DNA from: Tubiluchus corallicola
Lineage: Eukaryota; Priapulida; Priapulimorpha; Priapulimorphida; Tubiluchidae
Direction of reading: 5' to 3'
NCBI GenBank assembly: GCA_030141605.1
Contig: JAQGDQ010000098.1
Location: forward strand, 572,636 to 636,635
DNA length: 64,000 nt
Shown here: positions 37,452 to 52,800 of the stretch, one piece after another
Numbering within the stretch: the first letter of the stretch is position 1
Layout of the letters: each line of letters begins with the position of its first letter
Notes under the pieces: generated by a model
What the model was told of the DNA's origin: nothing
Databases searched by the model: none
What the model saw: the letters and a program-made list of their open reading frames with translations, nothing else
Position numbers and translations under genes: made by a program

Positions 37452-40400
37452 AGTGTAGTTAAACTAGAATTTTATTTTGTAAAATTTCTGTCTTTTGCAA
37501 TTTTTCCAAATTGTGTAATTAATAGGCATTACATACAGCAGATACGTAAGAATCTCACATTTTTTCTAGTTTGTTTTAATTGTAGTTTGTTATAGATCAA
37601 CAAATAATGTTAAACTTCCCTCAAATATTTTAGAACTTTGGGAGTAGAAGTAATTCCATATTTCTGTCTATACTAGGCCATGGATACAGCATGTCATATT
37701 TGTAGATTTTGCTTTAGTGGTTTTGCAAAATGTTAAGTGCAAACATATAAATTTACACATCCTATCACCTGAGAACTTGTGAAAACTTGTCTATTCTGAC
37801 AGTTATTACTTGTACTGGCATCGTTTTCTTAGGCATATTGTCAAATGTGGGACACCTTTTCTAGAATACCATAATATTATGCAATTAATCATCATTCTCC
37901 AAAAAATCTGGAATGTAGCATTACAAACATCGGCTAACATTTCATTTCTAATTTTAAACGTTCCAGGATTGATCCCTAAAACATTTTCGTAACGTTAATC
38001 AAGAATCATGTGAATGAGAAATAAGATATTAGTTGAAATTCCTACGTAAATTTTAACTGCTGGGATATCGCTATATAAAATGCATAATTTTCTTTTCTTG
38101 ATAAATTAGCAAAATATTTTTATAGAAAACAAAAATAAAACTAAAAACAAATATTGCATTACAATATAATTATGCTACACTCATCCTTTGTCATCTGGTA
38201 TAATTCCCATATAGTATTGATATAATACTTGTAAATATTTCTTGTCCTGCCATTCTTCATTAAGCATCATTATGTTGTTATACAGGCCTAGAATTGCATA
38301 CAGTTTTATTGTACACAGTACTCATATTTTATTGAATTTAAACTTGCAGTAAATGAAAAGTGTAATCATAACTTTTGGCATTGTCACAAGGCATGAATGA
38401 TTGTTGAAAACATTCAGTTTAACAGTATCTTCTTTTTTGAGGCAAAAACTCTAATAGAGACTAAATTTTAAAACTTTCTGGCTTTAACATTTTTTATAAT
38501 CAAACTTTTAGACTTTCAGTTTTAGCAAGAAGTGAAGGCTTAATGGATTTTAGATTAACATTGAAATAGTTAGAATCTTCAATATAAAAGCTGCTGTTAA
38601 TGCTCGTCTATCATAACTGCTAGACAATGAGTATTAATAGTATACTTGTTTAACTGGCCTGACTAGCTTGCATTTATGCAAATATTTGTAATATCTGAAT
38701 AGGTTGGTGTGCAGATGGTGTTGTTAAAAATTTGTTTTATGATTATTTTAATTTATGAAAGTGGATAATAAGTTTGATTACTATTTGTTTAACCTCTGTT
38801 ATGTGTTTCACTGCTTGCATAAGTGGTACCCCTATAAATGTGTTATTGTGTGGTTATGGCGTTATTAGCATTGAAAATAAATTAGTTAAGTTTTGCTTTG
38901 TATGGCAATGGATACTGCACACGTGTAGTAAACAAGTGCTTGTTTTACAAGCCTGAAACAATTGAAATTTTGATGCTTGTGGAAGTTATGAAATAGTAGC
39001 AGGGCTTGTGGAAGCTATGAAATTTTAGCAAAACTGAAACTTATTATAAGGTCAGGGTGGAAAATATTATTGAAAGCAATATCAGACTCGACATTTGGTT
39101 TCTAATTCCATGCAGCCGTTAAAAAAACTATATTATAAATTCTGTTTGCAAAGTTTACCATGCACATTCTGTCCAGCAAAAAGTCCATTTTAATACACAT
39201 TTTATAATATAGGTCTATTAGTTATTATCATTTAGGTACATATTTAAACATTTGTTCCATTTTTCATATGGGCTTGTGCAAAGTCGGTATGTATCAATAT
39301 ATTGTTGCCAATTTCATTTCTGTATTTCATTGTTGTTTTGTTTTGCGTTATTCTTGTTTTCACCCTTGTTTTGCTGTCAACTTCTGGTAATGTCGGTATA
39401 AAAGGTTAATATGGTTAGTTAACAAAATGATGCACTACATAAAAGGAGACACTAATGCCTACTCCACACGGTCTTTCAAAAGATGACATTCAAAACACCC
39501 AATTCTGTCCAAACGATTTCTTTTCACTGACCGTGATCTTGCACATAACTATTTGGTGAAGGGGTGTTCTCTCATTATTTCTGAAATAGCACCAAAATGG
39601 CTTGCACGGAGCTTTGTTTTAGCATGTGCTGTGAAATGAAAGAAAAAACTTCGGCAAAGAAATCAAACAAAAAGTTGTTATCATATACTTTGAGAATTAA
39701 AAGCAGAAGCACAAATGAATTTCTAAATCATATTCATATAGCACCAAGTATTTTCATCTCTAAATACATAATGCAGAAAGAGTAAGTCAAGGCACCATAC
39801 ATTTCCAAGTACAAATCTACAAAATTTACATAGAATTACTCTCAGAAATTTCTGCACTCATGCACTTACAAAATATAATTTATGCAGTTGTTTTTTTTTT
39901 GTTAAAAATTTTTAGTAATGGTGTGCTGTTTACACACCCACCACAAATGGATTCTTCTAATTAAGTCACTAATGTGCATTATTATTGGCTGTTCATTCCA
40001 AGAATGACGACCAACACTGACGAAAATTCAGACAAACTTGATATCGTCAAACTTGAATGACATTCAAATTTCACTGTCATTCTCAGCATGTACACGGCCG
40101 TTCAACACTGACAAACTCGAGAGTGACAGTGTTATGAATGACTGTATGGATGGCTAATAAGCTGGCAGAGGTGTCACTGCTGCATATCACATACCATATA
40201 CATACTTCCCTTAACAATAGGATAGCCGGGAACAAGATGGAGATGAAAATGCGATGCAACAGTTTTTTCACAGCCAACAAGGAATTGTGAATTTTTTGGT
40301 TCTGGAAGAATGATAAAAATGCTGGAAAACTTATGAAAAGATGTCACTAAGACAAAACTACCATTTTCATTTATAACATATCACTTTATTAAAAGAGAAC

Positions 40401-40640
40401 TTATGAATTATTCAAAAGCAAATTACTTAATACTATTAAAACTATATTTCCATTATGGTACAAAGCATGTATAATGTTTTATGAGTTTGTGCCCCTAAAA
40501 ATGTTTGATTAATCGGTGCCTCATGGTTTTCAGTTCCTACAAAATGATCACTTCTACACTTTTTAACAACTTTTTAATCATTAATTATCGATAGCAGAAC
40601 AACTGAACACCAAACTGAAACCTGTTGTAAACTTGATTAT
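37452..40640. other. Intergenic region between convergent TMED and PWWP-IBD genes
   Basis: No supported gene. A possible TMED poly(A) signal (AATAAA) is at 38134-38139. A short imperfect direct repeat around GCTTGTGGAAG..ATGAAAT occurs near 38972 and 39005. The open frames at 38774-38956 and 39597-39785 have no recognisable similarity. Confidence 0.45.
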
Positions 40641-40647
40641 CAGAACC

Positions 40648-40653
40648 TTTATT
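40648..40653 (-). terminator. Candidate poly(A) signal of the PWWP-IBD gene
   Basis: AATAAA on the minus strand about 200 nt after the stop codon at 40856-40858; first perfect hexamer downstream. Confidence 0.45.
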
Positions 40654-40855
40654 AACAACAACCCAAAAACGGCCAAGCAAAAGAGGAATGAAACAATGAT
40701 GCTACCTTAACATTAAACATTAATTAACAGATCTTATTTAAAAAAGAAACTGCACAGATTTGGAATTTCACTGCACTACAAAAACACCAAATTTGTTTAA
40801 AAAAATAAATACTTAAATTAACTACAAACATTTCAGAAGAGATACGCCAAGTTGC

Positions 40856-43800
40856 TTAATCCTCAACATCTACAAAACTTCTTGTGTTCAATGTCCTCCG
40901 CGTGCTCCTGCTCCTTGTAACCCGTACGTCTAAACGTTCTCTTTGCTCTTCCTCTTGAGATGATGTGTGCTCTTGTTGTTTGATAGTTTTGCCCTCAGTG
41001 GTATCTTTTTCTGCAAAATATTTTACAGGTAGAAAATTTTCGATTAGGAGAGATACAGACATAAAAAGAAGAAGGGAGAATGTTTAAACAAAGGCTATCA
41101 ATCATGTTGCTGCTTAACCTTTTGTCTTGCCCACACTGAACAAGAACCTATGCGATCCGGCCCACTATTATTTTAACACCGGGAGCAGGTTCATGTTAGT
41201 GCCATTCCCTAGTTAGTATGAAATATAGTTTTGTAACAATAGTCTCTTCGTATTTTGCTAGTACATTTCAGAAAAAAAATCACTCAGTAGGATAGGAAAA
41301 AATTAAAAGCTGATGGACTTCCAAATAAAACGATCAAAACAGAATGTACATTTTGTTGCACAAAAAAATAACTAATATTACAAAAATATCTTACTTGCAA
41401 TTCAGCATATAGTTCTATTTCTATTTTGACAGAAAAGAAAATGCTCACCAGATACATTTTTGGAGACTTTCTTATCAGATGTGGATGGCAAGGTTTCACC
41501 AACATTTTCAGTCAAATTCTTGACTAAAGTACTAACAATCTGAGGTGTGCTATCCTCATTTCCTACCTACGGAAAAAAATTTCCACAGTACTAATAGTTA
41601 AAGAAAAGAAATACCTGAAAAATTCTAGATAATCAGTTAGGCATACCAAGAAAACAACAAGGACATTAACTGATATTAATTGCAGTAAGCAACACGTAAT
41701 ATGGAGAATTCGGGATGAATGTATATGTACCAATGTTTCCTGCCAGACATAACAATGTTTATAACTAAATTTTTTACAGCTTTAGTCTAGAATGGATTTT
41801 AGGTGTGGTAAACAGTCGATTTTTGCATTTTCTGTATGTGTTGCAAACCAATTTAGGAACTAAACCAGTTACATTTAGTTGAGAAAGCCTCTTGCTTTGA
41901 GTGTCATCAGGATACAACTGCGTGTAGTCATGTACATGTACACCTCTGTCTACTGGTGTGGCCGGTGGTGCCATCTATAGGACATCAGCGTAATCATTGG
42001 TACAGCCCGTACAGTAGGACATACTGCTTGCTGCGAGGCTGCATGTACTATACAGCGTTATACAGTACCAGTTAACTTTGTTTCTAAACATTAGTGTCAA
42101 TATTAACTATGCGTGTACTGTGTTCATTACGTTTTGTAAGTATAGAATTATTTGATCAGTCTAACAGGTGAATGGCTAGCATGTATTTAAATTAATGGCT
42201 TACATCAGTTACTGTACGGAGATATTTTACTGATTGATGGTTAAAAACACGCAATTAATAAATTTAATATTGAGAAATTTTGAAATGCTCGTCGTACAAT
42301 TGCACGACATACTCACTGGCATTCGTTTATAGTACAAAAAACACGCATAAGTCCATTTCGTATCACTTTATAGACATAGCCATAGACATCTTCATTGGTC
42401 ATATATACTTAGTGCACATGATAAACACAAAATTTGTTGTTTATGCCTTTCACAGATTAGTAAAAAGCAGTTAGCGTAGCAAATTTGCAACTGTAAATTA
42501 GATTCAACTATACACATAAATCTAAATGATATAATTGAAATAAAGAAAAAAATGAAAGGTGTTTAGAGTTTAGCTACTATTGAATAATAAACAATTATAT
42601 TTCATAGCTAAAAATGAAATAATCCATGCTGTTTCTGCTACTTGCTTATGTGTTTCTATGACTTCTGGAATGTGTCCATCATTACAAGGCATGACAGAAA
42701 TGTCCCAGTTTCTGGGAAGTTGATTACATAACTTCCTGTAAATAGTTTATCACTGGAGGGGATAACTAGAATTTCCTGTGCTTATGGATAATTTATCCCC
42801 CAAAACATTTTACAGTCACCAAAGCAGCAGTCGCGGTTATATGTATGCAATGTGAGAAACTGCAAACCTCTCAGTGGAACGTACAAAGGTGGATCGAAGA
42901 TATCAACAATTATGAGGTCACGAAGTGTTTTAATAGCATGCAATTTCTGATACTATGAGTCAAAGTACAAAGCACGACTTGTATCACAGGTAGTCTAGCT
43001 AGTTTAGTTATTGCATTATTTAAACCTATAAATTGAATGAGTTCAACTGGATATTGAAGGTATTTTCACTAACTTTTCACACCAGTTTGTAATAGTCAGG
43101 TGGCTTATTCTTTGAGTTTAATTTTGCATCTATATCTTTAAATACAGATATTCTAAATATACTTTTGCTTAGTGTGCACCATTTTTAGTTGGTTAATTAA
43201 GAATACATTAAGCACTTATTAAAGTGCTATTAAAATTCTTATTAAAAATCATTATGTCACAGTAAAAATTTCAGGGAATTTTCATATTTACATTATTTTT
43301 AGGTACCTTACTGCCAATTTTTTTCGTAGTTTGTTGAAAAATTTTGTAATAAGATCCATCTTTCTTAAGTACAATAATACATTTTGAAAATAAGTGTTTT
43401 TCGGGCAATTGAGATAAATTTAAAGAAAGCTCAGATCGTCATTGTTTTTTATTTCCACCTGTGCAAATAAATCAGCTGCAGCTAATTCTGTAAACATAGT
43501 TGAAAGTAACAAAAGCCAGCGAGTCTTGTCAATGCAAAGTTTTTCCAAATCTGTCTGGAAACCAAGATGCCACTGCTAGTTCTTTGCTAATTTCTTTCTA
43601 AAGATACAAAAATCCGACCTACCAGCTTAAGAACTAAGTCTGTTCCTAGCCCAGAAAGCTGAAAGGCAGAAAAATGATTGTAAAAACTAGTCAGGAATGC
43701 TAAGCGTTGGAATACTCACTTGCCACACACATGCATGTGCTTGAGTTCTGCAGCTTGCATGCATTTGTAAATGTATAAGCTACAGTAACAAACAGTCTTT

Positions 43801-46800
43801 GTTTCGGACATCCCCTTCAGGCTGTTCTTTAAATCATTCAATAATTTTTCTGCAACAGTACTTGATTGTGGTGCTACGTTATAAAAAAGTCATCCCAGAT
43901 CATCGGCGTGAACCACCTATGCCTCATGACACCACCCGCATAATGCCACAAAACAGCACTAACAATGAAAACATTTTGCCAAGTGTCGAGACTGCATGAC
44001 ATGACAAACACGAATAAATTCATTCACTGATGACCAGTAATGCATGATGATTTAATATATTATTTGCTTTTTGCTCCTAAAATGATTGTTAATAAGCTAG
44101 GGGTACCATTAACAAATTACAGAAATATGTTTACAGATGACATAGATCCAAATTTTTGTGCAAATTTCATACGCACTGTTTGTCTCTTAATGAATAAATG
44201 GCAAATTTTTTCATAACATCAACGACAAGACCAGCATCATGGCTAATTGAACAGTTTTACATTTTGAAAATAGATGTTTAGTATTCACGAACAAGTAAGA
44301 CAAATATAGTGAGAAATTTGTTTGCCTCTTAATGAGTAAATGGCAAAGTTTTGCATAACATGAACGACAAGACTAGCATCATAGGAATGGCTTTACATAT
44401 TGAAAATAGATGTTTAGTTAATAGGTTTTGCCTCTTACCGAGTAAACGACAAAGTTTTGCTTAACATGAACGACAAGGCCAGCACAACGGCTAATTGAAC
44501 GGCTTTACATATTGAAAATAGATGTTTAATATTCACAAACAAGTAAACCAAATATAGCAAGAAATTCGTTTCAACCTCATATCGCCCTTCAAAGAATGTT
44601 TTTAAAATCTCTAGACAATCCGTATAAAAACAACAATAGAACCAACCTATGCTAGTGCTGCTAATTTGGAATTCACATATTAAATAAAAATCAAGGTTTT
44701 ATATTAATAAAACCATGTACTAAACTGTCTCTGAAAAAAATTGGAAACTAAATCAGTACATTTTTTATTCAAGAACAGGACAAACACTTACAAAATGCCT
44801 CCAGAGCACCTGCCACTACCAACAGGTGAACATACAGTTGGTGCATTTGATGTCATGGTAGGGCGTGGAAAAGATGGCAGTTTCTTCCGACTTTATTACC
44901 CGTCGCCAAAGTGCGATATCCTGGAATACAAGCAACGATGGCCACCGTGGGTGGACAAAATACAATATCTGGACGGTTATATGAATTACATCAACTTAAA
45001 CCGTCGGTTTGGCAGAATACTCAGTCACTGGGTCATTGGCGACGTAAAAGTACCCGTCATATGGGAGTCACCTATCCTGCGGGAAAAGAAGCCATACCCA
45101 GTGGTAATATTTTCACACGGTTTAGCTGCGAACAGAACTACGTATTCTTATATATGTGCAGACCTAGCATCCCATGGGTTTGTGGTAGCATCAGTTGAAC
45201 ACCGTGACCACTCGGCAAGTGCAACGTATGTTTTAAATGATGCAGAGCAAAACAGGGCCAAGGAAATCCCGGCTGTGACAGACACTCACAAACATAGCTC
45301 TACATCATACGAAACAACTCAAACAACCCTAAGAGAAGAATGGGTTCCATTCTACAAACTACACAAGCACCATGATAACGAATTTAACGTTCGAAATAAG
45401 CAGCTGGAAATAAGAGCAAATGAGGTGGTTAGGGCTTTTGAAATTCTTCAAAAAATCAACAGAGGTGAGAAAATTGATAACTTGTTGAGTCCATCATTTA
45501 CCACCAACCAGTTTGAAGGCCTATTTGATATCGTTAAAGGATGTGGTCTTATGGGTCATTCATTTGGTGCAGCTACTGTGGTGAAAGCATTGGCAATCGA
45601 TGATCGCTTCAGAGTGGGAATTTGTCTAGATGCGTGGATGTTCCCCATCGAAGATGAAGCGTATGGAAAAGTCAAACAGCCAGTACTGTTCATTAATACG
45701 GAAGAGTTTCAGTGGAAAGCTAACATTATCAAAGAGATGAACTTGTGTGATAATACAAGTGAAGAAAGAACCCTAATAACGATTCGTGGAACGGTGCATC
45801 AGAGTCAAGCAGATTTTACGCTAATGGTAAAGGGCATTGTGGGCAGACTGTTTAAAACACACGGATCATTAGATCCCATCATTGCCATGGAGATTAATAA
45901 TCAATCTGCCATGGCTTTTTTATGGACGTATCTAGGCTACACACAGAGAGAAAGTTTTTGGCAGCTGATGAGTGTAAATCACAAGCATGTGATACTAGGA
46001 ACTAATATCAAACTGCATTAAAACTATTTAATTTTCACAGGGTGAGGTTATTACTTTGAATAGTCTTTCATAAAGTTATTCATATAATTATAATAAAAAA
46101 CATACCAGTTTTGGAGCAAGTTTGCTATTTTCATTCTCTTCTTTGCTTTTATTTCCATTCAGTTCTGAAAAAACAGTTTTGCTATGTAGAAACCATTTGT
46201 AAACGGCCAAAGACTAAGAGCTACACTTGTGCACCAGTTACACTATTTAGCATTCTGTCAAACTAGAAGGGGTGCACCAAATGCACATTTTCATCAACTG
46301 AACCGAAGACGATTTTTCTATGCTTGGGAACCACAGAACCATAATTTCATTTTAAATTACTGGTGATTAGTGAGCAGTGACAATTTGATCCGATTACTAA
46401 ACCAGTTTTATGCAGTAAAGTATTAAGTATTTTAAAAGCAGCCTTAACTCTTTCAAAAGCTGTTCAAACTATTTTGTATAATCAACAAAAACAGTATTTA
46501 AACAAAACTACAATAATATAATTGTCTACCAGCTTGAGTTTTCATTGGTTTATTTCGTCGTGTATAAGTAAATACAGTGACTTCGTCGTATAAGTAAATA
46601 CAGCTCCGCCATGCTATTGCGAGTTGACATGACTAATGTACTGATTGTGCATCGCATTCTTCAAATTATTATACAGAAACACAAAGCAAAATGTCAGCTA
46701 TTGTGCCACGTTCGCTGTTTGCTATCAGCTTTTTTCAGATAAACTTTTATAAGCACTATAGGGAAATATTTGGTTTCCTTAATGTAATTTTTCACCGAAA

Positions 46801-49800
46801 TATGACAATTATTAAAAAAAGTAACATCGGCATACCAAAGGTTCACCGAACCTTTAGTGATTACAACCAACTGGATTTATACACTGATATTTGGGATAAA
46901 ATCTTCGAATATTCGGCGCAACCCTGCCTGGAATACATTTTTGAAGTATTAAGAATGAACAAGGATGGATTATAACATGTAACCAGCATACACTATATAG
47001 TTGGTCATTGACTTACAATCACAGCTGGTTCCAGCGAACATGCACTAAGTACCTAAGTATATGTGGCGGCGCCTATGAATGAATTTGTTGCAAAAGATTT
47101 AAAATGAATTTGCCTGAAAAATGTTAATTTGCTTATATTAGTTAATGTTAGTTTTGTATATTAATTAATTAAATTGTGGTCATAAAGTCACACAGTCGTA
47201 AGTTGCATAGGCCATAAACCGATGAATACCCATATATAATAATTTCAGACTTGCAAAAATGGTGGTTTGAATTTACTATGTGAAACAATGTTAATGCCGT
47301 TATGTAGGTATTAAATTGATTGCAGTGATAGAAAAATCTAAATCTTAAGCCAAAACGGCATTAAAAGGGAAGCTGCTGGTAACAAAGAAAATTAAATTGA
47401 AAACTTGTTCTATTCACGAACGAAAATAATTTTGTAAGATTAAAAGGCAACAGTGTCTTCTGATTTATGCGAGATTTGTGAGCATGTCTCAAGTGCAAAC
47501 GTTAAGCTTGTCAATCCACTAGAAGTACTTGAACGTATAAAATCTTGTCAGATTGCTTACGTAATGCATAATTAATTTTTCCCCAAAATTCTAGAAATAA
47601 CTGACTGATACTCAGTTTAAGCAGAGATCTCCAACAAGATGAGCACAAAAATGAACATGTAAGTATGACTACGTGTATTTATATTATGAAAAAATTCTTA
47701 AAATGCTTTCCTCACTGACACAAGCTTATCTTCGCCCTAAATTGTTGAAAACTGTGACTTGAGTTTGAAAATTAAATAAAGTTATGTGGGTTCAGAGGTT
47801 TAACTGCAGATACCTTCGTCAATTTCTAGAACAAGCCCAGTAGAACTGCCATCATCTAGAGCGCTGACAAAATCTTTGTCTTTTATGTATGCCGGTGGTA
47901 AATCATCATCTTTAAAAAGGAATAAAAATCATAGCAAAAATGTTGCATCTACGCAGAAAAATGCTCAAAAACGATACACAAAATCAAATAAAACAACTGA
48001 AACTTTAAGAGTAATACTGCAGTTGCTTCAAATGGCATCCAAATACTACAGATGACAATCAAATTGCATTTTTAATTACGTTCAGCACAAAATTTACGAG
48101 CTAAAATGTTTCTATTACATTGGAACATGGCGCTGCAACTTTCCATGTTAGATCAGAACACAAGTATAAGCACCATTATTTAAACTACTTTTAGAAGTGT
48201 TGTAGCTCTGCAGCTTAGTACAGCTTAGTATACTAATACTTAGCATATTGCTTTCACCCAAAAACACAAGGACGAAACAAGTAAAATGCGTGAAGTTACC
48301 GGAAGAATCTGGTTCGTCACGACGCGTCTTTACTCGTCGTTCGTCCGTCACCTCGCCTCGAGCGAATGCTGCCTGCCATTCACGAGTTTCCTTTTCAAAT
48401 TGCTATATTGAATTAAATGTGCAAATATATTAATAAAGTATGCATACTGACAGCAAACGTAAAATTTGTAATAAAATTGCAATGTACATGTTATGAAGTC
48501 AAACACAATAACTTTTCGAAAAGCAATATTGGGCACACTATTACTTGACGACAATGAATTAACCTAAATCAATTTTATACAAACTTCATGAATTTTGCAC
48601 AAGTATGGTTATCCCAAAAATGTGCAACTCGTTTTTGTTGCCAATATCGTTCTACTTTTGTTGGAGTAAGTAGGAGAGGCTAAGTAAGAATTACTTTATT
48701 TCAATTTTACGATGAAGGTAATGGAAGTGGAGGTGGCAGACATAGTCCTAAGCTTTACATCAAAGTTTCACTTCTGTGAAGTTCTATAGCTGCTTCTGAA
48801 GTATCTACTTATCCAAGAAATGGAAACAAATGTATAAAAATTTAATTAAATAATTTTGGCTTTGCACAGATCTACTGAATAAGAAAAAATGTACAAAACC
48901 TTAAGTCGAATGTTATTTTAAGGAAGGTAAGTTGAACACAAACTGACTTCATTGACATAAGTGTACTATATTACAATTATTTCGAAATGAAGCTTATTTT
49001 CCAAAAAAATTCACAAGCATCAATAGCTGTACGATGAGGGTAGCTGCTGAAAACTAAAAAATGACAAACAACAGTTAGGCTCCAAGCACAATCAATGAAA
49101 AACTGTGAGTTGTAATTTGATGTTAAAATGTAAAACACAAATATACACATAACAGATATACACCACAAGGAGAACACAAAATACATATAGCAGAATGTCC
49201 AAATAATGCACATACTTTCATGAAGGTGTCCACCGTTGCATCTGGCACGATGAACATAGATCTAAACAAGTCAAACAAATCGCGTGCCTTTGTTCGTATC
49301 CTGCGGTTGTATATGTACTGCATGCACTGAAAAAACAATAAACAAACAGTACGTAATGTCGCTTCTGTTTTTCTTTTTTCCCATGCCCTCTCTTTTTTCT
49401 TTCAAAAATGTGTTCCATTGCTACTACAGATACAAGTTCATAAGACACATGGCTATAACAGCAACACTTACTGCGCGTAGGGTCCTCACGATTGACGGAC
49501 TTCTCTGTAATGTAACTGGCTTGATAGGTAAATTGTAAAGTTCCTCCATTGCTTTCAAGCAAGTGTCATGATCCTGCCATGTAAAGATACTGTGTATTAA
49601 TCAGCTGTAAACAGCAGCTAGCTAAATATGATGTCTTGAACAAAAAATAAATAAAAAAACAGAAGACGGGAAAGAATGACAAGTTGCAAAGTGCCACAAC
49701 TCTTGTATGTGCTGCCAAACATGAAAATGGCTTCGAATAAGGTGTCAGTGTTGCACAATTGTTAAAACTTTATCTAAAAACCACCGCAGTACTAATTGAT

Positions 49801-52800
49801 ACTAAAATCTTAACTCAATCTTAAGGAGTCCTTGACCAAAAACAACAGCCCTAAAACTCAAAAATGTTTAGGAAATGCCATTTTTGACTTCTGCACCTCA
49901 GATAATCAGTGTGTAGTGTACTAAAGTCAAGATTTAAAAAAGGTTTGCTAAACTAAAATACACTATGCATGCAGCGTAATCCGTATTGACGGTTTGCATG
50001 TGTTGATGTCTTGGTGAGTGCCATTGTTGGTTGTTGTTCGTGAAAATAGGAAGTAGTAACTTTTGAAAGCCATGTCTCTGTCAAAATTTTAGGACGACAG
50101 TGTTCAAGAAATAATCATAGCAGTTACAATTACCTAGCCAAGCCCACTTTGATAAATACTAAATGCGCATTTGGCAACTCACTCATGGAAAAGCATTGAG
50201 TCCTAGTCCAAAACTGTAAGAGGAGCTGAGTGACAAAGCAATTTGCCCCATTTTTCACATTTTGGTTCCTGTAGCTGTGACCTTTAACTAGAGTTTTCTA
50301 TACCATATTCTTGATCATTTATGTCACGTGTCTACCTTGCAAGCTTCATGATTCTAACCGAAGTTGCTGACATGACCCTGTTTTCTGGCTTTGGCTCCTA
50401 TCTCTGGCCTTATAAGACTTATAAACCCCAGCAGTGCATGTACCCCTCAATTTCTAAATTATTGTGAACAAAAATCTGACAGAAAAGCTGAGAGGAACTG
50501 CGAAGTAATGCCGGTTGTCCTAATAAACACATTTTGGCGCTCATCTCAGGCTCTTCAGGTGTCCCAGCTTTTTAAAACCCCAGGTGCACATCTACCCTGT
50601 GTTACCTAAATATTTGTAAAAAAGTAAAAGCCTTAGGAGGAAATCAGAGACCAGAGGTCAGAGGTAGCCACACTGTTGTTTTTTCCAGCCAAAGGAACCA
50701 TCCTGTAAGTTTTGTGATCCTAGCTTGCAACGCTAATGAGTTATTAAGTAAAATATGTTTATGGAGAATAAAGAACGAAAGAAAGAAAGAACTTTATGAG
50801 AATCAAGAATATTTTGCTATTAAAAAAATCCAATTACACTAGAACGCATAGTGTAATTAACAGTACATATACTTCCACCTGATTTGCTGCAGTCCAATAC
50901 TGTACCCCGACAAAGCAAAAATATTGTTAGTTATTGTCATCTCTACCAAGACCTATCGAAGCATGTTAACAGTCACAGCTATGGAGATGACTTTGGTATT
51001 TACAGTGTTAGTATCTATTTGAAATGAGGACAATTATTAGTTTGATGTAATTCCTCCTAGGCAAAGCTTGAACAAACAGTGTTACTGCTACTAACAATCA
51101 TAACTATGCAATGTTATTAATTCTCATACTTTTCTCTTGTCAGCCTGCAAGTTTGAAACAATTGTATAGTTGATCTGAGCCAACCTCAGTTTAGTGTGAC
51201 GTGCTTCTCGTCTGTACTTTTTTCTCTCCTGTTCTTTTGTGCCACGCTTGGCACGTTGGGCTTGATATCTGCAACAGAAAAAACGGAGATTTTCTTCCAA
51301 TGTAAAATGCCAAGTGTCGTTCCAATTGCAAAATTACGCAATAATTGTGTTCTTTTGATCACTTTTTCAGTCAAATACTTTGTTAAATTTGCTTGCGGTG
51401 ATATTATGTGGTATTTAAATATGGAACAAATGGTGGTTGTGCAACTGCAAATAGAACCGTAAGTACTTTCAAGCACATTATCTAATAACAAGTGATACAG
51501 ATTAAACTGAAGTACAAATGAGTTGACCTTACTGAAGAGCACAATGCATAAATGCTTATCACCATACCAGGCCGATAAATAAACTCCAGGCCTAGATGAT
51601 CACTGCTGATGCGAACAATGCTTACAAAATTGTATCTACATGATGTGCACATAATGAATATTTGTCGATGAAATTCACATGAAATTGCAAGAATAAAAGA
51701 TACCATTTTGTGATCATTGAAGTACAGATATTAGATATTGTGCGTGCTTGTCCACACTTAGTGTATCGTCAAATAGTGAAGCCAAAACCAGGATAAACTC
51801 ACAAAACTGACATTCTTTCAAATACTGTTGACTTCATAAGAAACTATTCAAAACTTCATGGATGATAAGACAGTAAAATAGAAAAAGAATGTGTGACAAT
51901 GTACAAGAAATAAGATACTTACTCAGCTTCTTCAATGGCAAATTGTTTTCCCCGCAGTGCATTTCTTCTATTAGCCTCTTCAAACTGCCATCTAGCGAAT
52001 TCTTCGCTGCGGGTAGCAGCCAAAACCTAGAAATTAGCGTAGTGTCAACCTCACACACTGCTGAAACACTAATATGTATTTTAAACAAAAGACAACTGAA
52101 AGGCAAAGGCTAGAAAAGTAAATAGTGCCATATTTAGCCATGTCTGTTTAAATAATAGAAAAAGTTGAAATCTGGTATAGCAATCTTTCATAAATGATAT
52201 GCTCAAAAAATTACAATTGAAACTGTGTCAGTTACCTTACATAGAAATAAAGATACTGAAAATGCAACAAGTCATGTTACATTTTGGATAGTGAAACACA
52301 TTCTATAACTAGCCCTTACAAGATGAAGTTTCACAACAATGATATTGTGCTTATGACCTGCTATGCAGGCTATTTTCTGACTGTTTCCCACTCAGGGATT
52401 TCTAGACTAGCTTGTCTACAAACACAGAGTCGCCAAAGATCATTAGTGGTTATCCAATCTACAAGCATCACCATCACATGTTGTCCCAGACAAATGAATA
52501 GTCAAACAGAAAAAAGCTATTATAATCTGATAATACACATCAAAAATTGGTAATCCTACTTAAAGAATTAATACCTCGGTTCTGAAAGAGGGACGGCTCA
52601 GACCTCGCGGTGATACCTTCATTATTCTACATCCACGTTCAGCTACTTTTTTAATACCATTTTCCATGCCATTAGAATACGTCTTTCGTCTTTTAACATC
52701 AGATTGTTGTTTAGACTCCAGTGTGCGTTCTGGTACACTCAAACTATAGCATTGAACGCATTCACGAGTTAACATTTCTCGAAAAACAAAGTTGAATAAC

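Noticed and set aside
46691-46975. 94-codon plus-strand frame starting with ATG
   Set aside because: No recognisable similarity, AT-driven composition, no splice or poly(A) context; inside a host intron.
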